This document shows, one piece after another, positions 19,370 to 30,361 of a stretch of DNA of 64,000 bases. The stretch is from positions 1-64,000 of the forward strand of contig JARBJD010000039.1 in assembly GCA_033064195.1 (NCBI GenBank), read 5' to 3'. The stretch comes from Blattamonas nauphoetae. Its lineage: Eukaryota > Preaxostyla > Oxymonadida. Made by a program: the position numbers and the translations under genes. The stretch's first letter is position 1, and each line of letters starts with the position of its first letter. A model generated the notes under the pieces. The model searched no databases. It was not told the origin of the DNA and saw only the letters and a list, made by a program, of their open reading frames with translations.

Positions 19370-22300
19370 CTAAAAAGATGAAACGCGGTTTTCTTTTTCC
19401 TTTCCTTTCGGCTGTCCTTTCTGAATCATTCCCCTTCCTTTCTGTTCATTCCGAAAGGCATTCACAGATTGTATTTTCATCTGATTCGTTCCCAGAGGGG
19501 CTGAATTTTCCTTTTGTGCCGATGCTCTCGATCCTTGCGCGAATGGAGTCACAGGATAATCGAACGATGACTGAGCCCTTGTGAGTGAAGCAGGTGGGAG
19601 TTTCTGCACCGCCTGATGGATGACCCCGCGTGGAGGAGGCATCAGTTCAGGCGATGGAATGTGTGGCGCTTCGGCGAGTCGCTTCTTCCCCATCATCGTA
19701 GTCACCTTCTTCTTCGGAGTTGGTTTCTTCGTCGGACTTGCCGCTTTCTTCTTCGGACTTGGTGTCTTCTTCTGTTGAGGGAGTTGTCGTGCTTGTCTGT
19801 GGCGCTTCTCAGAATCAACAATGTTTGGTTGGAGGCGTTTTCGTTTCGGCTTCGGACGAGGTTTTGGTGTTGGGAGGACTGGGGCGTGAGTTGGGGCATC
19901 TGATGAGTCTGAAGAAACAGTCTCAGCAACGTCTGAAGACGATTCTGACAGGTCCATTTCGATCTGCGCCGGAATCTCTGTGGGTCTGGACATGATCTCT
20001 TCCTCTTCTTCTTCTTCTTCTCTTCGTGTTTTTCCCTTCTCTTGGTCTTTTGTAGTCATTTCGTCCTTTGCGAGATGTTCGGTGACTTCAAGAAGCAAAT
20101 TCTCATTGTCGGATGTCCACACATCCTGAATAGCTTCTGCCAATCCGTCTGTTTGCTTTTCTTCAGATCTCTTTCGATTTGTGGACTTGATTTGCTTCGA
20201 TTTCATTTTAACAGATTTGTGTGCATTTCTCTCCTCTTTTTGTTCATGTCTGTCTTCGCGTTGTTCCGTCAAAACATCACTCGAACTGTCTTCATCGTAG
20301 ATCAGCCGACCTCTTCTTTTCCGACGCGCCTTTTGTTGATTTGCTTCCTGATGCCGCCTCTTCTCAAGTTCTCTCTCGTTCCTCTTCCAGAATCTTCTTC
20401 GCTCCTCATGTTCCTCGTCGATTGGACGAGAGTAATGTCGGTAAGTGGGATTGAAATCAAACATAGCACTGCTGCTCTCACTCTGTTCTTCATCGTCCAC
20501 AGCAATCCCTTTTTCTTCCCTCTCTGTCTTCTCTCGAGCCCGTTGAATCGCGCGAAGTGCCCGATTTGCGTTGTCTCTGATTCGATCAAACACTGTCCGC
20601 CTTTTCTGACTCGGCCATATTGTTTTGTGAAAGATCGTTGGAGTACTGTCTGTAGGATAAGGCCGTTTTCGCTTCATGATCCGTTCTGGTTGAGGAGAAT
20701 CAGGACTGTCATCAGTAAACAGCTCGACAACTCCTGCACGTGCAAGACGTTCTTCTCGTTCTCTCTTCATCTGCATTTTCTGTTCCTGTCTGAGGAAGTA
20801 CTCATTCCATTCTTGCTCGTAATCGGCTTCTGTCTGAGCTGGCGCTGTGGAGGATAGTGAGGCGAGTGTTTTGACATGTTGGAGAGATGGTGGGCGAGAG
20901 GATGCAGAAGAGAAAGTGGATTTTGGAGGTTTGAGCGAAGGTAGAAGGGCTGGTTGGGGGGATGGAGACGAAAATGACGGTAATCCGGAGTCTGTGTCAT
21001 GCTCCGACACTAGAGAGATGGTGCTTCTTCGATGAGATTGGTGTTCAGCTTTGTCTTTGCGCGAGACATGTTTCTCTTTCTTCGGGGATGTTCTCTGTCT
21101 TTTCTTCGATGATCCACTCGAGTGATGCTTCTGTTTGATTTCGTCACTGTTCCGTGGTGTCTCCGCTTCGTCCTGATTCTCTCCAATCTGACGAGAAGGA
21201 GATGGAGTTGGTGTTTGTGTCGCCCGTGTCAATTGTGCCGTTTTGAGTTGTCGGCTGGCGCTGCCATCCGATGGAGGGAGGGCAGTGTGATGAAGAGGGG
21301 TGAACTCGTCTTCGGGACTTGCCGGGTTCGACATGGGGGAAGTGAATGTCGATGGATGCTGTGCAGAACGAGTGTGAGGAGTGTCGGGTGTTGTTCTCTG
21401 TTCTGACACTGCATCATTTCCAACTCCAACACTCACTGTCTTCTTTAGTCCGACATACCACGGCAGAGGGGTGTTGTGAGGAAGAGGAGATTCAGCAACA
21501 ACAGAGATAGAGTTTGGGAGTGGTGACGGAATGGGCATTTTAGTGTTGAGAGCCGGTGTTGCTGGAGTGATCAGAACTGAAGGTGATGTGAAAGGCGTTG
21601 GGAGAAAGGCTTCTGATGACGTGGCAGTTGTTTGGTCCTGTCTCGAAATGGAGATTGGAGGAGGGCGTGCTGCCACATATGAAGGTGTATTCTTCGCTTT
21701 GGATGGAACATGTTGGTATGGATAGCGTGGAGAGGGAGGAGAATCACTCTGAGTATTGATTGGGGTGCTCACTGCTGATATCGGAATTGTGTGTGGAGAA
21801 AGAACACTTGATGGTCGCCGAGGAGGTGACCAGTTGTGTTCTTCGAGTGGCTGTGAATCAGGGAGTTCGATGATTCGTGGAACAGTCTCTGAATGAGGCT
21901 GTTTGTCCATTCGTTGGATGTCGGTGTGTTCGCTTTGGACGATGGTGGGTTGAACATCAACTGACACCGAGTCCTCCATGACTTGAAGGGCTGAGTGAGG
22001 CTCCATTGATGTATGGAGCTGGATGTGAGGTGTGAGGATGTGATGTGGAGGGACGAAGTTCAGGAGACGTTGAGAGTACAGAGAGCGTCGGGAAAGAGGA
22101 CGAAGTGCGCGAGAAGACAATACCTGTGGATCAGATGGGATTGACGCGGTGAATGACCGAATGAAAGCATTGAGTTGTTTGGTTCGTTCTTTCTCCTTCT
22201 TTTTCTGTCGCTTCTTTCGAGATTGATGGAGTTCCTTTGTGATTGGATGGTTGGCTTGTTCTGTCTCGTGTTGTTTTCGTATTTCCGATTCGATTCGAAG

Positions 22301-24238
22301 CCTTTCTTCGTTTCTCCATCTCGCTTGCTCTATTTCAATTGCCTCCTGTTCCCTCCTCTTCTCTTCTCTGATCAACTGTTCTCTGAGAGCCTGTTCTCGT
22401 CTTTCTCTTTCTTCTTTCTCTCTTTGTGTGGCCAAACGTTCAATCTCTTCCACTCGCCGAAGTTTTGCTTCCCAATCTTCATTCTCCATCCCTCTGAGTT
22501 GCTCCAGTCGTTTTCTTTCTTCCATCGCTCTCCTTTCCTCTGCTTCTCTTTTGAGACGATTTTCTTGTTCTATTGCCTCGTTTTGAAGACGAAGTTGTTC
22601 ATCTATTAATCGTAGTGCCTCCAGTTCCTTCCGTTTTTGTTCATCCTCTTTCTTTTGTTGTTCCAATTGTGCTTTTCTCTCCATCTCTCTAATTCGCTCC
22701 AATTCTCGCTGCTTTTCTCGTTCTTGCTCAGCTTTGGCAGCTTCGACTTCAGCTTCGAGTCGTTTTCTCTCGTTCAATAGCCTTTCCTCTTCTTCTCTCA
22801 ACTTTTCTTTCGATTCTCTAATCTGCCTCTCGATTTCTCGTTGTCGTTCTTCTTCTTCCTGCAGTTTTTTCAATCTTTCAGCTTCTTCACGTCTCAGTCG
22901 TTCCTGTTCTTGCATTATGCGTTCTCGTTCAGCTTTCAGGAGACGAGCTTCCTCATCTCGTTGACGCTCAAGTTCCTTTCGATGCTCCTCCTTTTCTCGT
23001 TCAACGCGCCTTCGTTCTTCTTCCACCATCCAAAAATTGTTGAGAATTCGTGCTTCATCATCTTCTTTCTTCATCAGACCTCTCTCTGCCATCTCTCTCA
23101 TCGTTTCTTCCATCTTCCGCCTCTCTCTTTCTCGCCTCATGCTCTCATCTCGTAGAATCAATCCTCGCGTATCCTCAGTCGACATTTCAAATCGTTCCAT
23201 GTCTTCAAGGTGTTCCCTTTCCAGTCTGGCCCTCTCTCTTCGCTCGGTCTCCTCTCTTTCCATTTGTGCAGCCAGGCCTCGTGCGAGTGTATCTTCCTCC
23301 TCCATCAGTCTCCGAGCTTCTTGTTCTCGTTCTCGCTCCCTGTCTTCGTTAACTCTCTTCATCGTCCGAGTTTCACGTCCTTGATTGAACCACTTTGGTA
23401 GTTGCACATTTTCTTTATCTTTCCTTCCTGTCCCCTTTCCTTTCTTCTTTTTTGGTTGTGGCTCGAGTTGACCGAGTTCTTCGAGAGTATCCTCTGCTTC
23501 AATCTCACTCAGTCGGCGATTTTCGCTGAGTCGAAGCAGTTTTCGGGATCTGCCTTCAGTTTTTTGAGGTCTATTCCCGACTTTGGGGGATGGCAGAAGG
23601 ACAAAAGATGTCCCCTCGTTCTCTCGACTAAAAGCGTCAGAACCTGTTTCTGATTCGCTATCATCATAATCCGTGAGTAAATCCAATGAATTACGATGTG
23701 TTTGTGTTTTTGAACCTATTCTCGAAGGCGGAGGGGTGAAGATTGGATTCTCCTTGGATTTAGCCGACCCAAAAAGAGGAAGGCGATTTGGACTGGAAGA
23801 CACCCCAGATTTATGAACTGAAGGAGAATGTTGAGTGAGTGGTGAGACATAAGCCTGCCGAGAGAGCATTGGATCAGGCTGGACACGTTTCGCTGAAACC
23901 ACCGATTGTTGGACGGGATCCGGCTGTGGTGAACTTGGAAGGATAAATTGAACCTTCTTGTCAGTTTTCTTCGTGGATTGATTTTGAGCATGGGTTGTCT
24001 CCTGTGGAGAAGAGGGAGGTGATGGGTTCGTCGAGGCGTATTGGTGAAGCTGTTGAAGGAGAAGTGAGTTCTGTTTTGTTAATTTTTCGATGAATTTTGA
24101 ATCAATAGCCGGTTCTATTTCAGTAAAACAAATCATGGACAAACTATTGCGAAGTTCTGTTTGAAGGTGTTCCACGCGAGAGTTCTGAGTTTTCAGAGCT
24201 TCCGTCAACCGAATAATGAGTCGTTCTCGCTCATCCAT
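19370..24238 (-). CDS. Giant Glu/Arg-rich coiled-coil protein, 1,622 aa
   Basis: Single-exon protein starting MDERERLIIRLTEALKTQ. It has a short N-terminal coiled coil (about 1-70), a Ser/Pro/Lys-rich linker (to about 290), and a long uninterrupted helical block of Glu/Arg/Lys/Gln (about 290-700; for example RLEREHLEDMERFEM, EEERLLNERKRLEAEVEAAK). The block has the charge pattern of single alpha-helices or long coiled coils. A disordered Ser/Pro/Thr region follows (about 730-1,200), then further charged helices and a Pro/Lys-rich basic tail (PKPRPKPKRKRL, PSPKKKAASPTKKPTPKKK). No motor, kinase or DNA-binding domain is visible. A structural or scaffold role is a guess. The opposite strand is also open over long stretches because of the GAG/CTC-rich composition. 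Confidence 0.85.
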   Translation of the reverse strand: MDERERLIIRLTEALKTQNSRVEHLQTELRNSLSMICFTEIEPAIDSKFIEKLTKQNSLLLQQLHQYASTNPSPPSSPQETTHAQNQSTKKTDKKVQFILPSSPQPDPVQQSVVSAKRVQPDPMLSRQAYVSPLTQHSPSVHKSGVSSSPNRLPLFGSAKSKENPIFTPPPSRIGSKTQTHRNSLDLLTDYDDSESETGSDAFSRENEGTSFVLLPSPKVGNRPQKTEGRSRKLLRLSENRRLSEIEAEDTLEELGQLEPQPKKKKGKGTGRKDKENVQLPKWFNQGRETRTMKRVNEDREREREQEARRLMEEEDTLARGLAAQMEREETERRERARLEREHLEDMERFEMSTEDTRGLILRDESMRRERERRKMEETMREMAERGLMKKEDDEARILNNFWMVEEERRRVEREKEEHRKELERQRDEEARLLKAERERIMQEQERLRREEAERLKKLQEEEERQREIERQIRESKEKLREEEERLLNERKRLEAEVEAAKAEQEREKQRELERIREMERKAQLEQQKKEDEQKRKELEALRLIDEQLRLQNEAIEQENRLKREAEERRAMEERKRLEQLRGMENEDWEAKLRRVEEIERLATQREKEERERREQALREQLIREEKRREQEAIEIEQARWRNEERLRIESEIRKQHETEQANHPITKELHQSRKKRQKKKEKERTKQLNAFIRSFTASIPSDPQVLSSRALRPLSRRSLYSQRLLNFVPPHHILTPHIQLHTSMEPHSALQVMEDSVSVDVQPTIVQSEHTDIQRMDKQPHSETVPRIIELPDSQPLEEHNWSPPRRPSSVLSPHTIPISAVSTPINTQSDSPPSPRYPYQHVPSKAKNTPSYVAARPPPISISRQDQTTATSSEAFLPTPFTSPSVLITPATPALNTKMPIPSPLPNSISVVAESPLPHNTPLPWYVGLKKTVSVGVGNDAVSEQRTTPDTPHTRSAQHPSTFTSPMSNPASPEDEFTPLHHTALPPSDGSASRQLKTAQLTRATQTPTPSPSRQIGENQDEAETPRNSDEIKQKHHSSGSSKKRQRTSPKKEKHVSRKDKAEHQSHRRSTISLVSEHDTDSGLPSFSSPSPQPALLPSLKPPKSTFSSASSRPPSLQHVKTLASLSSTAPAQTEADYEQEWNEYFLRQEQKMQMKREREERLARAGVVELFTDDSPDSPQPERIMKRKRPYPTDSTPTIFHKTIWPSQKRRTVFDRIRDNANRALRAIQRAREKTEREEKGIAVDDEEQSESSSAMFDFNPTYRHYSRPIDEEHEERRRFWKRNERELEKRRHQEANQQKARRKRRGRLIYDEDSSSDVLTEQREDRHEQKEERNAHKSVKMKSKQIKSTNRKRSEEKQTDGLAEAIQDVWTSDNENLLLEVTEHLAKDEMTTKDQEKGKTRREEEEEEEEIMSRPTEIPAQIEMDLSESSSDVAETVSSDSSDAPTHAPVLPTPKPRPKPKRKRLQPNIVDSEKRHRQARQLPQQKKTPSPKKKAASPTKKPTPKKKVTTMMGKKRLAEAPHIPSPELMPPPRGVIHQAVQKLPPASLTRAQSSFDYPVTPFAQGSRASAQKENSAPLGTNQMKIQSVNAFRNEQKGRGMIQKGQPKGKEKENRVSSF

Positions 24239-24559
24239 TTGCTATTTTGAAAGAATCTCAATTCTACAGTCGTGTACGAACTTTCCGGCATTTTTGATCT
24301 TCTCATCATCTTATGTTGTGGCTGGATCACGAACACATCTGAGAATTGATGAAAATGAACCAATTTTGTGGGGATAAAGAGGAGAAATGAGAAGTGAACA
24401 AGAAATATAGGAAACTAGTATGATTAACCTTCAATCCCCAGAGTATCTTGGGCAAGGAATAAATACAACACTAGCACAAAATGACCAGAGGATCCATATC
24501 ATGAATATTCTTACGGCACAAAATCAAGGCCAGATGATTAATGGATCCATATCGAGAGC
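24239..24559. other. Intergenic, no gene recognised
   Basis: About 320 A/T-rich bases upstream of the coiled-coil gene start and downstream of the next gene's stop. It presumably contains the promoter of the former and the polyadenylation site of the latter, but no motif can be assigned. Confidence 0.6.
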
Positions 24560-27500
24560 TTACTCCCACAGGTCTCCATCCTTCTCAATCCTTCCGATTG
24601 GCCGAGATTGAAGTTGAAACTCTGGTGATGCTACTGACTGTGTTGATCCCACTTGGTTGAAATCAGCAAGGACCGCCTCGCTTTGGAAGGGGAGAGTGCT
24701 TCTTGGGTCATATTGTGTGATGAATGAAAAAGGGAACGCGCCTGATGCCGAAGCATATGTATCTTGTCCAGTGAAAGATGGCGAGTCCAGATAAGATGAC
24801 TGAAATTGTGGCGAGGAGAAGAAACCGAATGGAGAGGAGAGTTCGCTCGAGTTTGGAGACGTACTGAAGAAGAACGGCGAATCAGTGAGTGACGACGATG
24901 AGTGTGACATCGGCGGAGTGGCTGGTTCTGGTTCGTCTGGGACAGCGTGGAGGGGAGTTGCGGGAACCGGGTTGAGACGAGGGAGGACTGGTGGAGTGAA
25001 TGTGAAGGTGTTTGGAGGGATGAGCGGAGGAATTGGAGCGGATGACATGAAGGGAAGAGTAGCTCTGGGAGGAAATACAAACGGAGGCAAGGATCCTATC
25101 TGAATTCCTGACTGATTCGGGAGCGATCCCAGCGTGCTGACGAGGCTGGCAGTGGGAACTTTCATTTTGGACTCCTTCTTCTGGTGAGAGCGAGAGAGTG
25201 ATGCAGTTGGTTTCATGCGCTTTCTTTTGAGGAAGTTTTCTTCGAATTCGGTGAGATACGTGCGAATGGATGTCTTGTTGAAGAGATCAGGGTCGATCGG
25301 GGTGAGTTCAGCGACTATCAAATCAGTTTCTGACAGGACTTGCTCATTCGGAATCGAAAATTGAACCAATCGCTCCGAAATCAAAGCTCTTCCGTCCACT
25401 TTACTCGGCGTGAACTGCTCCAAGTTCTTCTGAACTTCAAACAATCTTTGGAGGATAGTTGGATACTCCTTTAGAACGTCCACCACAACTGCCAGCTGGG
25501 CTTCGTACTCAGCACGTGCTTCAACAAAGACGGGTGAATGCTCGAACGACACAACACCCTCACTGAATCCATCCGAATCTGGCTCGTTTGATCGTATCTT
25601 GTCCTGGACCTCTTCTCTTCTTTCTTGTGCCTCTGTTTTGTCGTCCTTTTCCATCGTTTCCTCTTCTTGTGGAGAAGAGCTTTTGAGCATGTTTGTCATG
25701 CATTGAAACAAGAGGATAGATGATTTGAGGTCGAATCCGAGTGATGGACTGATCACATCCAGCATGTTGATCGTGTTTGTGAGGAGGATGAGTGACGCAA
25801 TGCATCCCGCAATGATCTGCCGAGGGAGTGTCAGGAGCAGTTTTGATGAGATTTTGGATGGTTTTGATGATGCTGTGTTAAGAGTTTGGGTTTGAGGGCG
25901 AACTTGTTGGTTGGACTGCTGATGGACGAAGAGAGCGATGATCGGATCCATTTTGTGTCGACCAGAGAACATGTTTCTGTTATCTTCGACATATCTCCAG
26001 ATCCGAGTCGACGATTCGGTGTCACCAATGTTAGATGACACTTCACCACAATCGGCATCTTTGATGGGGCAGGGGACGAAGAGGGTCAACAAAAGCTGGT
26101 ATATGATCATCATTGGTCTGATTCCAAGTCCCCTGTTCATGAAACAGAGTAGACCATCCTCGAGAACACACTGATGAATATTCTTAGCTGCGTTAGTGGC
26201 AGCACTGAGTGCTTCTGGGATCAGATCGTCACCGATGAGGAACACACACACTAGCATGTGATACCCAGCGAGCATGAACATATCAAAAGATGACTCCCGA
26301 GTTGATGTGAGCATGTTCGTGCGGAGGGGGATGGGGACAGTGACTTGCGTTGTTTTGGTCGATTGGATGGTGTTTAGGAGGCCTTCGATTCGAGCGAGGA
26401 GGTCAGAGACATCCTCAGCTGTGCTCATAAGTTCGTAAATCGAATCACCTTCCAACGACGCCTCCATTTCGAGTGTTTTCGGATGAGGAAGAAGAGAAGA
26501 GGCCATCTCAACGACGGTCGGGCCTTTTTGTGGAGTGGTGATGAATCTATCCGGATTGATGAGAGGAATTTCGGTTGTGGGGAAATCATGCGTCGAATCG
26601 TCTGGGTTGTGGTATTGGAGAATCGACAGATACACAACCTCCACTTCGTCCTTCCTCTCTTCCTCCACATTTGCCTCCTTCACAACTTGTTGATGACACT
26701 CCTCGACGGCGATTGAGTGTTGCATGGTCGCACAGTGTGGGTCGAGCTTCGATTGGAATTTTTGTGCATCTTTCTTCCATTCAGAGTGCTCTGCTTTCTC
26801 AGACACGGGTTTTGTGACTTTTTGGACTGGAATTTTTGCGATTCGGCGCTTAACGTTTGCTCCCATCTCTTCCAGCAACTTCTGGATGACGATAGCAGAG
26901 TTCACAAGCGAAGAGCGATACTCATCGGTGAGCGTGAAATTCATCAGCTTTGTCATAAGGTCCTGCCCGGCACGAGGTGGAGGTTCGACTTTGATTGCAG
27001 CAGCGATGTGGCAGATGACTGAAATGAATTCGTGAACAATGTTTGTTTGAGGAAGGCCGTTAGGGTCCGAAGCGACGGAATGATAGAATTTCCCGAACAT
27101 GGACGCAAGATCGGAGTATTTGGGAAGTGACCATGCTGTTGGGGATCCTGACACGATTGCAACAGCTTTCATGACGTGCGAGAAGTTATCCTGGACTCCG
27201 AGAATCGACAAGAAGAGGAGAAGTGCATTTTGATGCGTGCTCTCGTTTGAGGATGGCTTGTCTTCCGTTTTAGGAAACATGGGAACTGTTTGAATCGAGT
27301 TCTCTTGATCTGTGGAGTCGAGAGACAAGGCTGAGCCATGGCCAAACATGACGACTGTCGGATCGACTGACATGACTGCGATTTGTTGATTTTCCGTATC
27401 AGAGTGAATCTTCGGCTGAAGTGATTTAAGTTTGGTGAGGATATCGGTCAGGATGTGCTGAGGAAAGATGGGCTGTGGAGATGGATCGATTCCTTGGGTC

Positions 27501-28467
27501 AAGAAGGAGAGTGGGTTCTTCTTGTCCTGCAGATTTTTGATGATGGGAGAGCGGATAAGCGGTGAAATCTGCATCAACGTGAAATCGAAGTGGGTCTTCT
27601 TTGGGCGATCTGGGTCGGAAATTCTCATGTCCATAAGAAGGAACAACTGGAGAGCTCGGAGCTATTCGATTGTGCAGTACAATTGGAGGAAATTCTCGGA
27701 CGAAAAATGATTGACATGAAAATTGAAGAGTTCATTGTCAATTTGGGCAAGAAGGGCATAAATTTGATCACGGAGTTTTTTGTTTGTTTTGTGGTCAAAC
27801 GTGAGTGGCTTCTTTGAGAGGATATTTCTCACGATATTCTGCACGACCATGACTGCTTTCATTTGAAGTAAATTCAGGTATCGTGGAGTAGAATGCATGG
27901 CAAACTGATAAACATCCACATCAGAAAACTGAACCACAAGAAAAGAATGATAATCGGTTGCGACATCCTTGCAATAGTCGGCAATTTCGTGATGATTGAT
28001 TGAGAATGCTCCAAGACACATGACAGAGTAGAATTGACAGTGTAAAACTTGAAAATACAATTCCATAAACATTGCCTGCTTGTGAGGGACGGGAGGTGTA
28101 TTCTGCAGCGTATGTTCAATTGTTGAGGAGATGTCCAAAGGGAATGACGAGAAATATGATTGTGCCAATCGAGGCTGTTCAATTTTTCGAGTGAATCGAG
28201 ATAATCTGATTTTGGTGGGTTTTTCTGATTTAGTAAAGGATTGAAAGAGAGTCTCAGATGGAGAACTGTGAGAGAGAAGGTGAGACTTGTTTGGGAGGAG
28301 AGATTGAAAACCTTTCCGACGTTTTGGTCCACGTTTTTGAGGACTTCCACTATAGGAGCATTCGAGTCCTTTCTTGATACACTGTGAACATGGTTGTTTT
28401 CTAAAAAAAAAGCAGAAGAAAGGATGACAAAAAATTGGCGGAGGCGAACCCATTGCACCGTACTTTC
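24560..28467 (-). CDS. Large protein with partial Zn2Cys6-like motif (5' end not found)
   Basis: Three exons can be joined: 28467-28450 (18 nt, between 'ag' and GT), 28400-27716 and 27661-24560. Introns are 49 and 54 bp and the phases agree. The join yields KVRCNGKQPCSQCIKKGLEC, the second half of a fungal-type Zn(II)2Cys6 cluster (C-x5-C-x2-C-x6-C), then a basic stretch (QKRGPKRRKG). The following about 1,200 residues are helical then Pro/Ser-rich, with phenylalanine-rich C-terminal segments suited to activation (for example SPFFFSTSPNSS). Likely a nuclear transcription factor. The expected first C-x2-C pair was not found in about 450 bp upstream, so the N-terminal exon is missing or the cluster is atypical. 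The 27.7-kb splice (donor GTCAAT) is inferred from frame only. Confidence 0.7.
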
Positions 28468-28870
28468 CTAAACTCAAGAAAATGTGCGAAAATGATAGAA
28501 AAATAGAAAAAAGGGCACGAGTGGACTTTCTGGGCCAAAGGTGATCGAGGTGTGTTGTGACATTGTAGTTCATCGAGGCTATTCTCTCGTAATAAATTGT
28601 CGAATATGGATGTGAACACGTTTTATTTTCAAAATGTTGAGAATACTGTCGAGATCGTCTCAGAGAATGTCACGATCATTCGATCGTGTTTGATGAGGTC
28701 GATCGGCGAACTATATCACTTCATCTTTACGCTTTCTTGATTCATTTCAACTTTATGTCTCGTATTTTCTTACAATTTTTCAAAACATAGCGATTGATCA
28801 TGATGTATCGTGAAGTGACAATCTACTGTAGTTCTCCCTTCAAGACACCAATTTTTTGGAAGTGAACGAG

Positions 28871-28952
28871 CGGCGCGTTTGGCCTAGCGGTAGCCAACCC
28901 CTCTGTCGACTGTTGTGCTCGGGGTTCGACTCCCGCCGAGCACAACTTTTTT
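28871..28952 (+). tRNA. tRNA-like Pol III unit (probable pseudo-tRNA)
   Basis: A good internal A box (TGGCCTAGCGGTAG, 28,880-28,893) and a perfect B box (GGTTCGACTCC, 28,923-28,933) are followed after about 13 bases by a run of six T (28,947-28,952), the usual Pol III terminator. A D-arm (TTGGC with GCCAA) folds. The acceptor and anticodon stems do not: CGAGCAC at the 3' side has no partner upstream, and the T-stem has only three good pairs. No anticodon can be assigned. It may be a decayed tRNA gene or the tRNA-derived head of a SINE. Confidence 0.45.
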
Positions 28953-29293
28953 GCCACTACTTAGAGTTTTTTGGCCCAGAAAGTCCACCCTTGCCGAAAA
29001 AAGAGACCGTAGGCGGCATTGGCCACAAGCACGAGCAGCGAGTGTATTTCGTGGCATTCGGATCCAGACATCATTTTTTCCGATTTGTGTGACGAACTGA
29101 AACTGACGGTTGTTTCACAATATACTTTGGCACGAGAGTATGCCTTAAATCACAAATTTTAGCGAAAACTATCTCGCGACTCAGTAGTGACAATCTGTAT
29201 ATAGATGGAATGAGCAAAAATCAACGACGGTTTTATCAATTGTTCTTCGTTACCGACACAATATTGTCCACTGGTTCTTGTCTGTTTCTATTC
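28953..29293. other. Intergenic, no gene recognised
   Basis: Holds one arm of a 19-bp inverted repeat (28,970-28,988) whose other arm is at 28,521-28,539. Otherwise no gene or motif is seen. Confidence 0.6.
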
Positions 29294-30361
29294 TTATAGT
29301 GTAAGGTTCATGCCCTGCAGGTTGTTCCATTCAATCGAGAATTTAACAATTCCCCGTCCAATGGATCTCTTTCGGTTGGTTCGCATCTTTTCCTCAATCA
29401 CGTCTTCGATACCCTCCATACTCAAAGATCGTACCAGTAATGTCCATGGACGACAAAGATTTCCGCCTTTTTCGTTCCATTCTTTTTGGGAACGCCGTAT
29501 AGTGTTGAAAAAGGGCTCGGTTGAGAAATCATCTTCGAAGATTGTGAGACAACTGGGGATTGTGAAGAATATTGGCAAGTTCTGGACAAAATCCATTGTT
29601 GGTTGATAATATGGACACACTTCGAGGAGTTGAGCAAAAAGAGGCAGAAAACGCTCGGATAGTTCACTATCAATCATCGAACAACGGTTCTGACATAAAC
29701 GACAAAGATACTGCTCAGAGGGTGCGAGAACTTGCTTCAAAACCATCTCATAAATAGCTTGTTGCTCATCAGGATCTTCAATCTCGAGTTCTGCTAGATC
29801 ATTCGGAGATATGCAGCAGAAAGAATTGAAGAAAACTGACAGAAAACAATGGTGGATGTCTTCTGCTTCTGCAAAAGGGAGAGACAGCATATTAAGAGTG
29901 TTGATGAGTTGAGGGATCAGATCAGCTTTGACGATGGTTAAAGTGTTTGTTTCCGAACAATGCTGAATAAGTCGTTGGAGAATCTTCATCGATGCTGTGG
30001 TGATTGCCTGATTAGAAGTCGAAAGAAGCACCACAATGGACTGGACACATTCGGTCAATGATTTATCAGACGGCGATGAAAGGCTGGAGAGAAGAGTCTC
30101 TGCTGACTCTTCATCATATAGTTCTACAGATTCAAGAAATGTCACCGCTTTAGCTTCCAGAGAGTCATCAAGTGTAGGCTGCAACTTCAATGTGGTCACG
30201 AGAGATCGAAGGACAACAGTCTTTTCGGGGAAAGTTTCATCTTCATCTTCCTCCCAATTCAGGAATGGAGAGCAATCCATTGATAATGCCAAATCATTTG
30301 ACGACAAATCAGAGCATGTTGTACTTGAGGAGGCGTCTGTTGTGTTGATAATCGGGTTCAT
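29294..30361 (-). CDS. Armadillo/HEAT-like family protein, copy 1
   Basis: About 355 aa from the Met at 30,361 (MNPIINTTDASSSTT), chosen because the paralogue at 34,791 starts with the same words; an upstream Met at 30,433 is in frame but lacks that support. Predicted all-helical, with repeating hydrophobic helices (SIVVLLSTSNQAITTASMKI, LIPQLINTLNMLSL) typical of armadillo-like solenoids. Shared landmarks with copy 2: MDCSPFLNW, DEQQA.YE.VLKQVLAPSE, ICRLC-like Cys pair, YYQPTM.FVQN. I recall this as a large family in Blattamonas; function unknown. Probably cytosolic, as no leader or membrane segment is seen. Confidence 0.8.
   Translation of the reverse strand: MNPIINTTDASSSTTCSDLSSNDLALSMDCSPFLNWEEDEDETFPEKTVVLRSLVTTLKLQPTLDDSLEAKAVTFLESVELYDEESAETLLSSLSSPSDKSLTECVQSIVVLLSTSNQAITTASMKILQRLIQHCSETNTLTIVKADLIPQLINTLNMLSLPFAEAEDIHHCFLSVFFNSFCCISPNDLAELEIEDPDEQQAIYEMVLKQVLAPSEQYLCRLCQNRCSMIDSELSERFLPLFAQLLEVCPYYQPTMDFVQNLPIFFTIPSCLTIFEDDFSTEPFFNTIRRSQKEWNEKGGNLCRPWTLLVRSLSMEGIEDVIEEKMRTNRKRSIGRGIVKFSIEWNNLQGMNLTL

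Noticed and set aside
19370-24238. Many long plus-strand frames opposite the coiled-coil gene
   Set aside because: They mirror GAG/AAG-rich codons of the minus-strand gene, giving Ser/Leu/Phe-rich peptides without domains. The minus strand has the single 1,622-codon frame.
27662-28573. Met at 28,573 (MNYNVTTHLDH) as the start of the Zn-cluster gene
   Set aside because: That frame reads through what looks like two introns; only splicing via the 18-nt exon at 28,467-28,450 restores the conserved KVRCNGKQPC sequence.
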